In this document: piece by piece, positions 27,970 through 37,376 of the stretch | How the letters are laid out: the number at the start of each line of letters is the position of its first letter | Position numbering within the stretch: the first letter of the stretch is position 1 | Assembly: GCA_001873065.1 (NCBI GenBank) | Contig: MNYM01000050.1 | Location: forward strand, 49,616-113,615 | DNA length: 64,000 bases | Origin: Flavobacteriaceae bacterium CG2_30_31_66 | Lineage (GTDB): Bacteria > Bacteroidota > Bacteroidia > Flavobacteriales > Flavobacteriaceae | Direction: 5' to 3' | Notes under the pieces: model-generated | The model's database searches: none | Told to the model about the DNA's origin: nothing | What the model saw: the letters and a program-made list of their open reading frames with translations, nothing else | Program-made: the position numbers and the translations under genes

Positions 27970-27992
27970 TGCGAGGTCAGGAGACCATCGCA
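27970..27992 (-). repeat. REP-like palindrome, right of RAYT, inverted
   Basis: TGCGAGGTCAGGAGACCATCGCA. Its reverse complement matches the left palindrome with the TCCT loop, apart from a one-base insertion and a substitution in one arm. The two copies therefore bracket the transposase in opposite orientation. Confidence 0.75.
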
Positions 27993-28047
27993 AAGCACAA
28001 TGATATAAAATTCGAAACTTTGCGGAGCTGGATTTTTAATTATTTTT

Positions 28048-29034
28048 CTATTTATCAATCGAAACTAAAACCTTTTCAATTCCGAGTTTTTGCCACTCTC
28101 CGTTTCTAAATTCAGGTCTTGACCTTAAGTTTCCTTTAACACCAGAACTTTCTCTAAATCTTTGAGCATTCCAGACTTTTTGTTGAGAAGTTCCATTTTT
28201 ATAAAAAGTCGTTATGTAAGCTGTTTTTGTCAATAAAAGTCTGCGTTTAAAATCAGATTCAGATGATGGGTTTATTTCGATTGGTAAAATGCCATTCGAG
28301 TAATCAATAATTCTTTGTTCTTTGAATTGACTTTTTGGAAATTCTGTTTGAGATATTTCTGTGTTTTTCTTTTTTATCTCAATTTTTAATTCTTTAAGGA
28401 CAGATTCTATTAATTCTCCGTCATATTCGTTTAAGAAATCTTGTTTTATTAATTCTGAAATATTTTCTTGATAACTTTCAGAAAGTATTTTTTCAATCAA
28501 ATTTTCATGTTCTTCTTTACGGTTTATTTTTTTAAGTCCATCAAGCGTAAACGCTCTCAAAGATTCTTGGTTGAAACTTTCTTTGGCAAATAGTTCGACA
28601 AATTTTAATCCTTTTTCATCGTCTTTTGTGAACTTAATTGTCTCCAATAAAATTGGTTCATCTTGGTTTGCTAAATTTCCATCATAAAAAATTTGGATTC
28701 CTTGTCCAATTAAGATTCCGTATTCGAGTCTTAATTGACGCATATATGAAAATAGTTGTTGCTGAAATTTTGAATTTAGAGGAATATTTGGTTGCTTAAT
28801 TTCAACTACGAAAAGTTTTTTATTTTCGGAAGATTTTATCACAAAATCAGGAGTAATTCTATTTGAAGCGCCAATTTGAAAAGAAGGTCTAATTTCAATA
28901 TCTCCAGAATATTCTTTCCAGTCCAAAACTCTTAAAGCTTGGACAACGTTTTGTTCAAAATCATTTTCACTAATAACAGTCCGAATATTGTCGGATAATA
29001 TAAAGCAGATTTCATTCCATTTTTCGTTGTTCAT
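28048..29034 (-). CDS. type I restriction HsdR_N-domain protein
   Basis: 328 residues. The N-terminal ~150 residues carry a PD-(D/E)xK nuclease-like fold: NRITPDFVIKSSENKKLFVVEIKQPN (Asp then ExK) followed by SYMRQLRLEYGILIGQGIQIFY, the HsdR_N pattern. The rest is charged and helical with no helicase domain, so it is not a complete HsdR. No hsdM or hsdS is adjacent. Such standalone proteins are common and of unknown function; it may be an accessory or orphan defence gene. It lies 50 nt from the RAYT unit, in a likely accessory stretch. Confidence 0.7.
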   Translation of the reverse strand: MNNEKWNEICFILSDNIRTVISENDFEQNVVQALRVLDWKEYSGDIEIRPSFQIGASNRITPDFVIKSSENKKLFVVEIKQPNIPLNSKFQQQLFSYMRQLRLEYGILIGQGIQIFYDGNLANQDEPILLETIKFTKDDEKGLKFVELFAKESFNQESLRAFTLDGLKKINRKEEHENLIEKILSESYQENISELIKQDFLNEYDGELIESVLKELKIEIKKKNTEISQTEFPKSQFKEQRIIDYSNGILPIEINPSSESDFKRRLLLTKTAYITTFYKNGTSQQKVWNAQRFRESSGVKGNLRSRPEFRNGEWQKLGIEKVLVSIDK

Positions 29035-29118
29035 TTTCTTTTTTATCGGTTTTTCAGCTTGTTACTAACTCCTAAATATACCCAACCGTATAAAACATTT
29101 TTATTTTTTAAAAACCAC

Positions 29119-30396
29119 TTACTTCGCAGGCAACACCTTCCCAACACATTCTCCAAAACCAATACGAACTTTGCTGTTTTTGCAATGCGCACGCATGATT
29201 ACAGTATCATTATCGTTGATAAATTTTCGGGTTGTTCCGTCTTTTAGAGTGATGGGGTTTTGACCTTTCCAAGTCAATTCGAGCATCGAACCAAAACTGT
29301 CTTTGGTTGGTCCTGAAATCGTTCCTGAACCCATCATATCACCAGATTCTACTGGGCAACCATTCACAGTGTGATGTGCTAATTGTTGCGCCATTGTCCA
29401 ATACATATATTTAAAATTCGAATTTGAAACCACAGTTTCTTGTCCGTTTTCAGGTTTGATTGCCGCTTGTAAATGAATATCAAAACTGCCTTTTCCTTTT
29501 TGTTTTAAATAGGGTAGCGGCTCAATTTCTTGTTTTGGGTTGTCCACTCTAAAAGGCTCTAAAGCATCCAACGTTACAATCCAAGGTGAAATGGTGGACG
29601 CAAAATTCTTTCCTAAAAACGGCCCTAAAGGCACATATTCCCAAGCTTGAATATCTCTGGCAGACCAATCATTAAATTGCACTAATCCAAAAATATATTC
29701 TTCAGCTTCATCAATCGCAATTCGTTCTCCTAACACATTGGCATCTGTAGTAATAAACGCCATTTCCAATTCAAAATCTAATAATTTTGTAGGACCAAAT
29801 TCAGGAATATTCCTTCCTTCAGCAGGTTTTGTTTGACCATGAGGTCTTCTGATAGGCGTTCCTGAAGGCACAATGGACGAGCTTCTTCCATGATAGCCAA
29901 TAGGAATGTGCAACCAATTGGGTAGCAACGCATTTTCAGGGTCTCTAAAAAGGGAACCAACATTGGTGGCGTGTTCTTTGCTGGCATAAAAATCGGTATA
30001 ATCGCCAATGGCCACTGGCAACAACATTTCGATTTCGTCCATTCTAAAGATAATTTTGTCTTTGTGTGCTGCATTGTCTCTTAAAATTCCGTTTTTCACA
30101 TCAAAAACTTCGGCAATACGATTTCTTACCAAACGCCACGTTTTGCGACCATCAGCAATAAAATCATTCAAATTGTCTTGCAAAAACATGTCATCAGTTA
30201 ATGGAATTCCGTTAAAATATCCCAATTGATGAAATGCCCCTAAATCAATAGCATAATCGCCAATTCTACTTCCAATGGTGATGATATCGTCTCTAGTAAT
30301 AAAGACTCCAAAAGGGATATTTTGAATAGGAAAATCAGAATTTTCTTCAACTTTCAACCAAGATTTTCTGTTAGGGTTATTTGCGGTAATGATCAT
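29119..30396 (-). CDS. fahA: fumarylacetoacetase
   Basis: 425 residues, normal length for bacterial FAH. FALH-like N-terminal domain, then catalytic motifs GYHGRSSSIVPSGTP, DFELEMAFI, NDWSARDIQAWEYVPLGPFLGKNF and GDMMGSGTISGP. It hydrolyses fumarylacetoacetate to fumarate and acetoacetate at the end of tyrosine catabolism. Divergent from glyA. Confidence 0.94.
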   Translation of the reverse strand: MIITANNPNRKSWLKVEENSDFPIQNIPFGVFITRDDIITIGSRIGDYAIDLGAFHQLGYFNGIPLTDDMFLQDNLNDFIADGRKTWRLVRNRIAEVFDVKNGILRDNAAHKDKIIFRMDEIEMLLPVAIGDYTDFYASKEHATNVGSLFRDPENALLPNWLHIPIGYHGRSSSIVPSGTPIRRPHGQTKPAEGRNIPEFGPTKLLDFELEMAFITTDANVLGERIAIDEAEEYIFGLVQFNDWSARDIQAWEYVPLGPFLGKNFASTISPWIVTLDALEPFRVDNPKQEIEPLPYLKQKGKGSFDIHLQAAIKPENGQETVVSNSNFKYMYWTMAQQLAHHTVNGCPVESGDMMGSGTISGPTKDSFGSMLELTWKGQNPITLKDGTTRKFINDNDTVIMRAHCKNSKVRIGFGECVGKVLPAK

Positions 30397-30560
30397 TGTA
30401 TCGATTTATATTTTTTTCAAACCTACATAATTTTTTGACATTTCAAAACAAAAAAATCATGAAAAGTTTAATTTTAACAACACTTTACTTTCATGTTCAT
30501 AATTAATAAAAAAAAACAAAACATCCTGAAAAACATATTTCTTAAAGGAATCCTTTTTCT

Positions 30561-30568
30561 TATTTTTG
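30561..30568 (+). promoter_or_regulatory. -7 box of glyA
   Basis: TATTTTTG matches TAnnTTTG 24 nt before the glyA ATG. No clear -33 TTG was seen. Confidence 0.45.
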
Positions 30569-30591
30569 TAGCCTATTTTAAATAAATAAAA

Positions 30592-31866
30592 ATGCAACTA
30601 GATAATCAGATTTTCGACCTTATTAATCAAGAAAACGAAAGACAATTAAATGGATTGGAGTTAATAGCCTCTGAAAACTTTGTGAGCGATCAAGTAATGA
30701 GAGCACAAGGGTCAGTGTTGACCAATAAATATGCAGAAGGATATCCTGAAAAAAGATATTATGGAGGTTGTGAAATCGTGGATATTGTAGAGCAAATTGC
30801 CATTGACAGGGCCAAAGTATTGTTTGGAGCTTCGTATGTAAATGTGCAACCACACTCTGGTTCGCAAGCAAATACGGCTGTTTTTGCAGCGTGTTTGAAT
30901 CCGGGTGATAAAATTTTAGGGTTTGATTTGTCTCATGGTGGGCATTTGACACATGGCTCGCCTGTGAATTTCTCAGGAAAATTATACAAACCTTCTTTTT
31001 ATGGTGTTGAAAGAGAAACTGGTGTTTTGAATTATGACAAAATTCAAGAAATTGCTGAAATAGAAAAACCAAAATTGTTGATTGCAGGTGCTTCTGCCTA
31101 TTCAAGAGATATGGATTTTAAACGTTTCAGAGAAATTGCGGATAGTGTAGGTGCCATTTTATTGGCTGATATTTCACATCCATCAGGATTGATTGCCAAA
31201 GGAATTTTGAACGATCCAATTCCATATTGTCATATTGTAACCACAACAACCCACAAAACGTTGCGTGGTCCAAGAGGAGGAATGATTATGGTGGGTGATG
31301 ATTTTGAAAACACATTTGGAGATTTGTTGAAAAACGGAACACCGAAAAGAATATCAGCTTTATTGAATTCAGCTGTTTTTCCTGGAAATCAAGGCGGACC
31401 TTTAGAGCATGTCATTGCTGCAAAAGCAGTGGCTTTTGGAGAAGCATTGACAGATGAATTTTTAGAATATCAAATTCAAGTGAAGAAAAATGCGGCAAGA
31501 ATGGCAGCTGAATTTGTGTCAAGAGGCTATCATTTAATTTCTGGAGGCACAGACAATCACTGTATGTTGATTGATTTGCACAACAAAAATATTTCTGGAA
31601 AAGATGCTGAAATCGCACTTGGAAAAGCAGACATCACTGTGAATAAAAACATGGTTCCTTTTGATGATAAAAGTCCTTTTATTACCTCAGGAATTCGTGT
31701 GGGAACACCAGCTATAACCACTCGTGGTTTGAAAGAAGAAGATATGGTAAAAGTGGTTGAATTTATTGATGAAGCTATTCAAAATGCTGATAATGAAGCC
31801 GCTTTGCATGATATTGGAGATAGAGTTTCAGACATGATGAGTGCAAGAAGATTGTTTGTGATGTAA
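30592..31866 (+). CDS. glyA: serine hydroxymethyltransferase
   Basis: 424 residues. [27 protein letters not shown] and the PLP-lysine segment [16 protein letters not shown] (Lys ~223) identify SHMT, which interconverts serine and glycine and charges tetrahydrofolate with a one-carbon unit. A clean terminator follows. Confidence 0.96.
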   Translation: MQLDNQIFDLINQENERQLNGLELIASENFVSDQVMRAQGSVLTNKYAEGYPEKRYYGGCEIVDIVEQIAIDRAKVLFGASYVNVQPHSGSQANTAVFAACLNPGDKILGFDLSHGGHLTHGSPVNFSGKLYKPSFYGVERETGVLNYDKIQEIAEIEKPKLLIAGASAYSRDMDFKRFREIADSVGAILLADISHPSGLIAKGILNDPIPYCHIVTTTTHKTLRGPRGGMIMVGDDFENTFGDLLKNGTPKRISALLNSAVFPGNQGGPLEHVIAAKAVAFGEALTDEFLEYQIQVKKNAARMAAEFVSRGYHLISGGTDNHCMLIDLHNKNISGKDAEIALGKADITVNKNMVPFDDKSPFITSGIRVGTPAITTRGLKEEDMVKVVEFIDEAIQNADNEAALHDIGDRVSDMMSARRLFVM

Positions 31867-31890
31867 GTGTTTTACAAGATTATATAAAAA

Positions 31891-31919
31891 AAGGCATCAA
31901 TATTTGATGCCTTTTTTTA
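31891..31919 (+). terminator. rho-independent terminator of glyA
   Basis: AAGGCATCAA-TAT-TTGATGCCTT stem followed by a T run, 25 nt after the stop. Confidence 0.85.
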
Positions 31920-31932
31920 ATTTAAAAAGATA

Positions 31933-31959
31933 CCTACAAGGTTGTTAAAACCTTGCAGG
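31933..31959. repeat. REP-like palindrome, CCTACAAGGTT family
   Basis: CCTACAAGGTT-gtta-aAACCTTGCAGG, an 11-bp near-perfect inverted repeat between glyA and convergent rmuC. Sister copies lie at 47269 and 47325, with a degenerate one at 56827. Confidence 0.7.
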
Positions 31960-31980
31960 AGTTTCAATATCTGAAATAAT

Positions 31981-33324
31981 TTAAAAGTTTTCTTGTGCTC
32001 TATCTAACAAATTTTGAGGTAAAATTTTGGAAGTAGTAGCTCCTAATTTTCGAATACTTTCTACTTTGCTGACCAAATTTCCTCTTCCTGTTAGCTTTTT
32101 CATAGAAACATCATACGTTCCTTGCACGGTTTTCAACTGATTGCCCACTTTGATTAAATCTTCGGTTAAATTGACAAATTGGTCGTACAAAGCTCCTGCT
32201 TGTTTGGCAATTTCTATCACATTTCGCTTCTGATTTTCTTGCCTCCACATAGAAGAAATTGTACTTAATGTTGCTAAAAGCGTAGAAGTAGAAACCAATA
32301 CAATATTCTTATCCAACGCTTCTAAATACAAGCCATCATTGTTACTCAAAGCCAATAAATACGCAGGTTCAATAGGCACAAACATCAATACATAATCAGG
32401 AGAATTGATGTCATAGAGTTTTTCGTATCTTTTTTCGCTCAAATCTCTAAAATGCTTCCGCATACTTTCTACATGATTTTTTAAATACACAGCTTTTTCT
32501 TCTTCATTTTCAGCACTAAAATAACGTTCGTATGCTGTCAATGACACTTTTGAATCAACAATTAAATGCCTGTTATTGGGTAGATTGATGATAAAATCGG
32601 GCTTTTTTAGTTTGCCTTCTTCATCTCTATAGCCACCTTGAGTGGTAAAATGAATGTCTTTTACCAAATTGGCTTTTTCTAATAAAATTTCTAATTGTGT
32701 TTCACCCCAATCACCTTGCACTTTGCTATCTCCTTTCAATGCTTTTGTCAAATTCAATGTTTCTTTGCTCATTTGCTGATTCAACTCTTTCAAACCCACA
32801 ATTTGTTGACGCAAAGCTGCATGATAATCAATACTTTCTTTGTGTGTTTTTTCTACTTTATCTTCAAAACCTTTAATTTTTTCTTGCAAAGGATTCAAAA
32901 TGGTTTCCATATTTTCTTTATTCTGAAGTGTAAATTTGGTCGATTTTTCATCTAAAATTTTGTTGGCTAAGTTTTCAAATTCTTTGGTGAATTTCTCTTG
33001 TAGTTTTTCAACTTCATTTTTTTGCTCTAAAAGTTTGGTTTGTAAATTTTCTAAATTTGTTTTTTGTTGAGAATTTTCAGACAAAAGTGTTTCTTTTTCT
33101 TGTTGAATCTCTTTTTTTTCATTTTCTAAAAACAATTTCTCATTTTCTTTGTTTTGCAAAGCTTTTTCTAAAGAGAAAACTTGCGTTTCTAGTGAAGATT
33201 TCTCTTTCTCGAGTGTTGTTTTTGAAGTTTCAAAGTTCAATTTTCCTAGTATTTTCCCTATAAAAAATCCAATGACACCAAAAATAAGTGCCAAAAAAAA
33301 GTAAATAATTATTGCGTTCATCAT
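31981..33324 (-). CDS. rmuC: DNA recombination protein RmuC
   Basis: 447 residues. An N-terminal membrane anchor, a long coiled coil (residues ~30-185, Glu/Lys/Gln-rich), then the RmuC domain with VQGDWGETQLEILLEKANL, KPDFIINLPNNRHLIVDSKVSL and VLMFVPIEPAYLLAL. RmuC is a predicted PD-(D/E)xK-like nuclease that limits DNA inversions in E. coli. Divergent from the acyltransferase gene. Confidence 0.9.
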   Translation of the reverse strand: MMNAIIIYFFLALIFGVIGFFIGKILGKLNFETSKTTLEKEKSSLETQVFSLEKALQNKENEKLFLENEKKEIQQEKETLLSENSQQKTNLENLQTKLLEQKNEVEKLQEKFTKEFENLANKILDEKSTKFTLQNKENMETILNPLQEKIKGFEDKVEKTHKESIDYHAALRQQIVGLKELNQQMSKETLNLTKALKGDSKVQGDWGETQLEILLEKANLVKDIHFTTQGGYRDEEGKLKKPDFIINLPNNRHLIVDSKVSLTAYERYFSAENEEEKAVYLKNHVESMRKHFRDLSEKRYEKLYDINSPDYVLMFVPIEPAYLLALSNNDGLYLEALDKNIVLVSTSTLLATLSTISSMWRQENQKRNVIEIAKQAGALYDQFVNLTEDLIKVGNQLKTVQGTYDVSMKKLTGRGNLVSKVESIRKLGATTSKILPQNLLDRAQENF

Positions 33325-33365
33325 GTCAATTTAAGTCCTTAAATTTATGACTTTTTTAAAACATC

Positions 33366-33905
33366 ATGAAAAGATTCGCAGGTTTTATCTTGTTTACTAT
33401 TTTAGGTTGGAAAATGGATACCAATTTTCCAACAAACATCCAAAAATATGTGGTAATTGCGGCACCTCACACAAGTTGGGTTGATTTTCCTATTGCCATT
33501 TTATCGAGAATGAGTTCAGGAATTATGATTCATTTTATAGGTAAAGAGTCACTTTTTAGAGCACCTTTTGGATTTTTTTTCAGAGCTTTGGGTGGTACTC
33601 CTGTAGATCGCTCTAAAAATAATAAATTGGTTGATGTCATTATTGATATTTTTAATTCGAAAGAAGAATTCAGATTGGCATTGTCTCCTGAGGGAACTCG
33701 AAAGAAAGTTGAACGCTGGAAAACTGGTTTTTACTTCATCGCAAAAGGTGCAAATGTGCCTATTGTAATGGTAACTTTAGATTTTGGAAATAAACAAATT
33801 AAAATATCAGAACCTTATTACACAACTGATGATTTGGATAAAGATTTTCAAGTTTTTTACTCTTTTTTTAAAAATATTAAGGGGAAAAACCCTGAACTTT
33901 CATAA
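33366..33905 (+). CDS. PlsC-like 1-acyl-glycerol-3-phosphate acyltransferase family protein
   Basis: 179 residues, short for the family. APHTSWVDFPIA holds the HX4D catalytic motif, FRALGGTPVDRSKN the second block, and LSPEGTRKKVERWKTGFYFIAKGANVPIVMV the EGTR and substrate-binding blocks. It probably transfers an acyl chain to a lysophospholipid-type acceptor; the substrate is not defined by sequence. Confidence 0.85.
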   Translation: MKRFAGFILFTILGWKMDTNFPTNIQKYVVIAAPHTSWVDFPIAILSRMSSGIMIHFIGKESLFRAPFGFFFRALGGTPVDRSKNNKLVDVIIDIFNSKEEFRLALSPEGTRKKVERWKTGFYFIAKGANVPIVMVTLDFGNKQIKISEPYYTTDDLDKDFQVFYSFFKNIKGKNPELS

Positions 33906-34025
33906 GGTATTTTTTTATGTGATAAATTATCACTAAACTTGCACTGTTTTACTTTTTAAAATAGAAATTAGGGGGTCTATTTTAGATATTAATGTAAAAT
34001 TTAAGTAGTTAGCTTCTACTTTTCT
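33906..34025 (+). other. 120-nt gap ahead of a strong terminator
   Basis: No ORF. A GC-richer patch (TTAGGGGGTCTATTTTAG) and a run ending in a strong plus-strand terminator could be either the 3' UTR of the acyltransferase mRNA or a small RNA of about 100 nt. The -7-like TAAACTTG near 33933 is one base off consensus. Confidence 0.25.
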
Positions 34026-34057
34026 ATCTCCAGAAGTCCTTTCTGGAGATTTTTTTA
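34026..34057 (+). terminator. rho-independent terminator, plus strand
   Basis: ATCTCCAGAA-gtcct-TTCTGGAGAT perfect 10-bp stem then seven T. It overlaps the stop codon of convergent pepT; the opposite strand has no T run, so it serves plus-strand transcription. Confidence 0.85.
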
Positions 34058-35296
34058 TGCATATTTTTCAGCTACTTTTTTCGCAATTCCAATAATTACT
34101 TCTGTAGCTTTCATCATCGATTCAACAGGAATGTATTCAAATCTTCCATGAAAATTGTGACCTCCAGCAAAAATATTGGGGCAAGGCAACCCTTTAAATG
34201 ACAGTTGTGAACCATCTGTACCACCTCTTATGGGTTTGATTAATGGTTCAATTCCCAAATCTTTCATCACTTCTTCAGCGATATCAACAATATGCATTAC
34301 TGGAGAAATCATTTTTTTCATATTGAAATACTGATTTTTGAGAGTTACAAAAACACAGTCATTTTCATATTTTTGATTGATATCAAAAGCAATTTTTTGT
34401 AATAAGTATTTACGCTCTTCAAACTTATCAAAATCATGGTCTCTAATAATGTATTCTAAAACAGTTTCTTCTATATCACCTTTAATGTCATGTAAATGAA
34501 AAAAACCTTCATATCCAGTTGTTTTTTCTGGAACTTCATTCGTTGGAAGTGATGAAATGAAATCGTTTGCAATCAAAATTGAATTGATCATCTTTCCTTT
34601 CGCATAACCTGGATGCACACTTTTTCCTTTAATGATTATTTTGGCACTTGCTGCATTAAAATTTTCGTATTCCAACTCTCCAATTTGACTGCCATCCATG
34701 GTGTAAGCCCATTCTGCGTCAAACTTTTCAACGTTAAATAAATGAGCACCTTTGCCAACTTCTTCGTCAGGTGTAAAGCAAATTCTGATTTTTCCATGTT
34801 TGATTTCTGGATGATTTACCAAATATTCAATAGCAGTTACAATTTCTGTTACGCCAGCTTTGTCGTCAGCACCCAACAATGTTGTACCATCAGTTGTGAT
34901 GATGGTTTTTCCTATATATTGTTTTATTTCCTCAAAATAATCTGATGATAATTTGATTTTTTCAGTCTCATTTAAAATGATATCATTTCCTTGATAATTT
35001 TCAATAATTTTTGGATGTACGTTTGTACCAGAGAAATCTGGACTCGTATCGATATGAGAAATAAAACCAATTGTTGGCACTTGAAATGAAAGATTACTTG
35101 GCAAAGTTGCCATGAGATAACAGTTTTCATCCAAATAAACGTCTTCTAAACCTATTTCTAGAAGTTCATTTTTAAGCAGTTTTGCTAAATTCCATTGTTT
35201 TTCAGTACTTGGAAATGCTGGGTTTTCAGGATCTGAAGTAGTATCTATCACTACATATTTTAAAAATCGATTGGTAATCAATTGTTTATTTATCAT
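34055..35296 (-). CDS. pepT: peptidase T (tripeptidase)
   Basis: 413 residues from ATG 35296 (MINKQLITNRFLKYVVIDTTSD), the usual N-terminus; the track's start would run into the upstream gene. M20-family zinc ligands sit in GFISHIDTSPDFSG, TLLGADDKAGVTEI, CFTPDEEVGKGA, YTMDGSQIGEL and IFAGGHNFHGRFEYIP. It is a cytosolic tripeptidase that removes the N-terminal residue. Confidence 0.94.
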   Translation of the reverse strand: MINKQLITNRFLKYVVIDTTSDPENPAFPSTEKQWNLAKLLKNELLEIGLEDVYLDENCYLMATLPSNLSFQVPTIGFISHIDTSPDFSGTNVHPKIIENYQGNDIILNETEKIKLSSDYFEEIKQYIGKTIITTDGTTLLGADDKAGVTEIVTAIEYLVNHPEIKHGKIRICFTPDEEVGKGAHLFNVEKFDAEWAYTMDGSQIGELEYENFNAASAKIIIKGKSVHPGYAKGKMINSILIANDFISSLPTNEVPEKTTGYEGFFHLHDIKGDIEETVLEYIIRDHDFDKFEERKYLLQKIAFDINQKYENDCVFVTLKNQYFNMKKMISPVMHIVDIAEEVMKDLGIEPLIKPIRGGTDGSQLSFKGLPCPNIFAGGHNFHGRFEYIPVESMMKATEVIIGIAKKVAEKYA

Positions 35297-35318
35297 AAGA
35301 CGAAAATTCGAACTGTTT

Positions 35319-36362
35319 TTAAGGCAAGACCAATTTACAAATTTTTTTATCACCAGAGAGCCAAGCAGTATTTTTATCTATAAAACGAATGGCATGATAA
35401 CTGTGATTCGAAATTTCTTTCCATGAAAATCCGCCATCATTTGAATAAGAAACACCTTTATTTCCAACCGCAAAAACTTCTTTACCCTGGGTATTTGGCA
35501 CATATTGTACACAACTTTTGTAACCTGAATTTTTTCCATTTGCTACAATTTTCCAAGTTTTTCCTCCATTTGAAGTTATGGCAATATTGTCAATGTTTTT
35601 TGAAGGTTTTAAATAATCTCCACCAATGGCAATGCCTTTTTTTTCATCAGCAAAATCAATAGAGTAGATTCCTTGCGAAACATTTCCTTGAATAATAGGT
35701 GTTTCGAAAATTTGCCAAGTTTCGCCAAAATCAGCAGAAAAAAGAACGCGTGATTTTTTTCCTCCAGAAGCAATCCAAACCTTGTTTCCAATTGTTTTTA
35801 TATTGGTATTGCTAGCAGCAAAAAAAGCTTCACCGTCTTCAAATTTTGGCAATCTTTCACACGAAATTTTTTTCCAAGTATTTCCAGCATCTTTGGTAAT
35901 GATTATAGAAGCACAATTTTCTGTAGGATCGCCTACCGCAATTCCGTGCATTTTGTCATCAAAAAATTGCATGGCATCATAAAAAACTTTTTCGTGATTT
36001 TCAACATACACCAAACTTGTGGCAGATTTTGAAATTTTATATAACAACGCAGGATTTTCAATTGACATTACAAAAAAGTCACTTCCATTGGTTGCCAAAC
36101 TTCTAAAATGTGGTTTTATCGAATCTTGAAAATTAAAAAATTGTTTTGTCCATGTTTTTCCGGTATTATTTGTAAATCCAAAATCGGCATTTGAACCTGC
36201 ATAATACACTGTATTTGAATCAATTGCTATGATTGCTCTGATGCTTGTGCTATCTATTTTAAATTCTTGAATGTTTATATAAGTAAGATTTCTAGGAATG
36301 AATTTTTGTTGACAAGCAATCATCAGAAGGAATGTGAAAAATAGGACGGATATTGATTTCAT
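35319..36362 (-). CDS. YCF48/BNR-repeat lipoprotein
   Basis: 347 residues. The signal peptide ends in a lipobox, FLLMIACQQ. The body is a beta-propeller-like series of Asp-box/YCF48 repeats: TNNTGKTWTKQFF, TKDAGNTWKKISC, SADFGETWQIFE, TSNGGKTWKIVA and SNDGGFSWKEIS. It is annotated in relatives as oxidoreductase or photosystem-assembly-like, but no catalytic site is evident. It is probably a cell-surface lipoprotein of unknown role, 22 nt upstream of pepT on the same strand. Confidence 0.8.
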   Translation of the reverse strand: MKSISVLFFTFLLMIACQQKFIPRNLTYINIQEFKIDSTSIRAIIAIDSNTVYYAGSNADFGFTNNTGKTWTKQFFNFQDSIKPHFRSLATNGSDFFVMSIENPALLYKISKSATSLVYVENHEKVFYDAMQFFDDKMHGIAVGDPTENCASIIITKDAGNTWKKISCERLPKFEDGEAFFAASNTNIKTIGNKVWIASGGKKSRVLFSADFGETWQIFETPIIQGNVSQGIYSIDFADEKKGIAIGGDYLKPSKNIDNIAITSNGGKTWKIVANGKNSGYKSCVQYVPNTQGKEVFAVGNKGVSYSNDGGFSWKEISNHSYHAIRFIDKNTAWLSGDKKICKLVLP

Positions 36363-36408
36363 TTTTGATATTTTTATACAACTAAAATACTCAAATCATT
36401 TTTAGCAG

Positions 36409-37371
36409 ATGAAAAAAGCATTGGTAATTTCAGGTGGTGGAAGTAAAGGTGCCTTTGCAGGCGGTGTTGCGCAATATTTGATAACAAAAGAGTTTCGTGA
36501 ATATGACTTATTTTTAGGGACATCAACAGGAAGTTTGATGGTCTCGCATTTGGCGTTGGGAATGTTAGACGAGTTGAAAACCATTTATACAAATGTCAAT
36601 CAAGAGTCAATTTTTAGCAACAATCCTTTTATCATCAGAAGAGTTTCAGGTGAAAATGTGGTTACTATCAATCACTTAAATACTTTATGGAATTTTTTTA
36701 ACGGACGAAAAACTTTCGGAGAAAGTAAAAATTTACGAAAATTAATTTTTGATTCTGTTACTATTGAAATGTTTGAAAGTATTCGAAAAAACAACAAAGA
36801 AGTGATGGTCACGGTTTCTAATTTAACCGCCAATCAGATTGAATACAAGTCAAGTAACGATTGTACTTACAAAGATTTTTGCGATTGGATTTGGGGATCG
36901 TGTAATTTTGTGCCTTTTATGAGCTTGTTAGAAAAAAACAAACAACAATATGCTGATGGTGGTTTTGGAGCCTTAGTTCCCATCAGACAAGCAATTTTAT
37001 GTGGAGCTACTGAAATTGATGCGATTATTTTGGAAACAGAGGTGAGTCAAATAAATAGAATTCCGTCAAAAAATCCTTTTTCATTGTTGTTTGATGTATT
37101 TGATTTTATGCTTGAACACGTTGAAAAACACAATATTACCATTGGGAAATTAGCTGCAAATGGTAAAAATGTAAAACTAAATTTATATTATACGCCCACA
37201 GTTTTAACAACTAACTCATTGGTTTTTGATCAAAAACTGATGACAAAATGGTGGGAATCTGGTTATGAATATGCCAAATCAAGACGCGAAGAATTGATGA
37301 GTGAGTTTAGACCAGATGTTTTGCCCAATGATGAGATGCAAGAGTTTAGAATTAAAAACCAACGATTATAA
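36409..37371 (+). CDS. patatin-like phospholipase
   Basis: 320 residues. Oxyanion-hole GGGSKGAFAGG (residues ~8-18), the nucleophile elbow GTSTGS with its Ser, and the catalytic Asp in ADGGFGALVP. It is a Ser-Asp dyad lipid acyl hydrolase, cytoplasmic with no signal peptide. The substrate is unknown. Confidence 0.9.
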   Translation: MKKALVISGGGSKGAFAGGVAQYLITKEFREYDLFLGTSTGSLMVSHLALGMLDELKTIYTNVNQESIFSNNPFIIRRVSGENVVTINHLNTLWNFFNGRKTFGESKNLRKLIFDSVTIEMFESIRKNNKEVMVTVSNLTANQIEYKSSNDCTYKDFCDWIWGSCNFVPFMSLLEKNKQQYADGGFGALVPIRQAILCGATEIDAIILETEVSQINRIPSKNPFSLLFDVFDFMLEHVEKHNITIGKLAANGKNVKLNLYYTPTVLTTNSLVFDQKLMTKWWESGYEYAKSRREELMSEFRPDVLPNDEMQEFRIKNQRL

Positions 37372-37376
37372 ACCAA

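Noticed and set aside
28048-29034. Complete type I restriction system
   Set aside because: Only an HsdR_N-like nuclease domain is present; no helicase, methyltransferase or specificity subunit lies nearby.
34026-34057. Bidirectional terminator shared by pepT
   Set aside because: On the minus strand the stem is followed by AGAAAAG rather than T residues, so only the plus strand is terminated.
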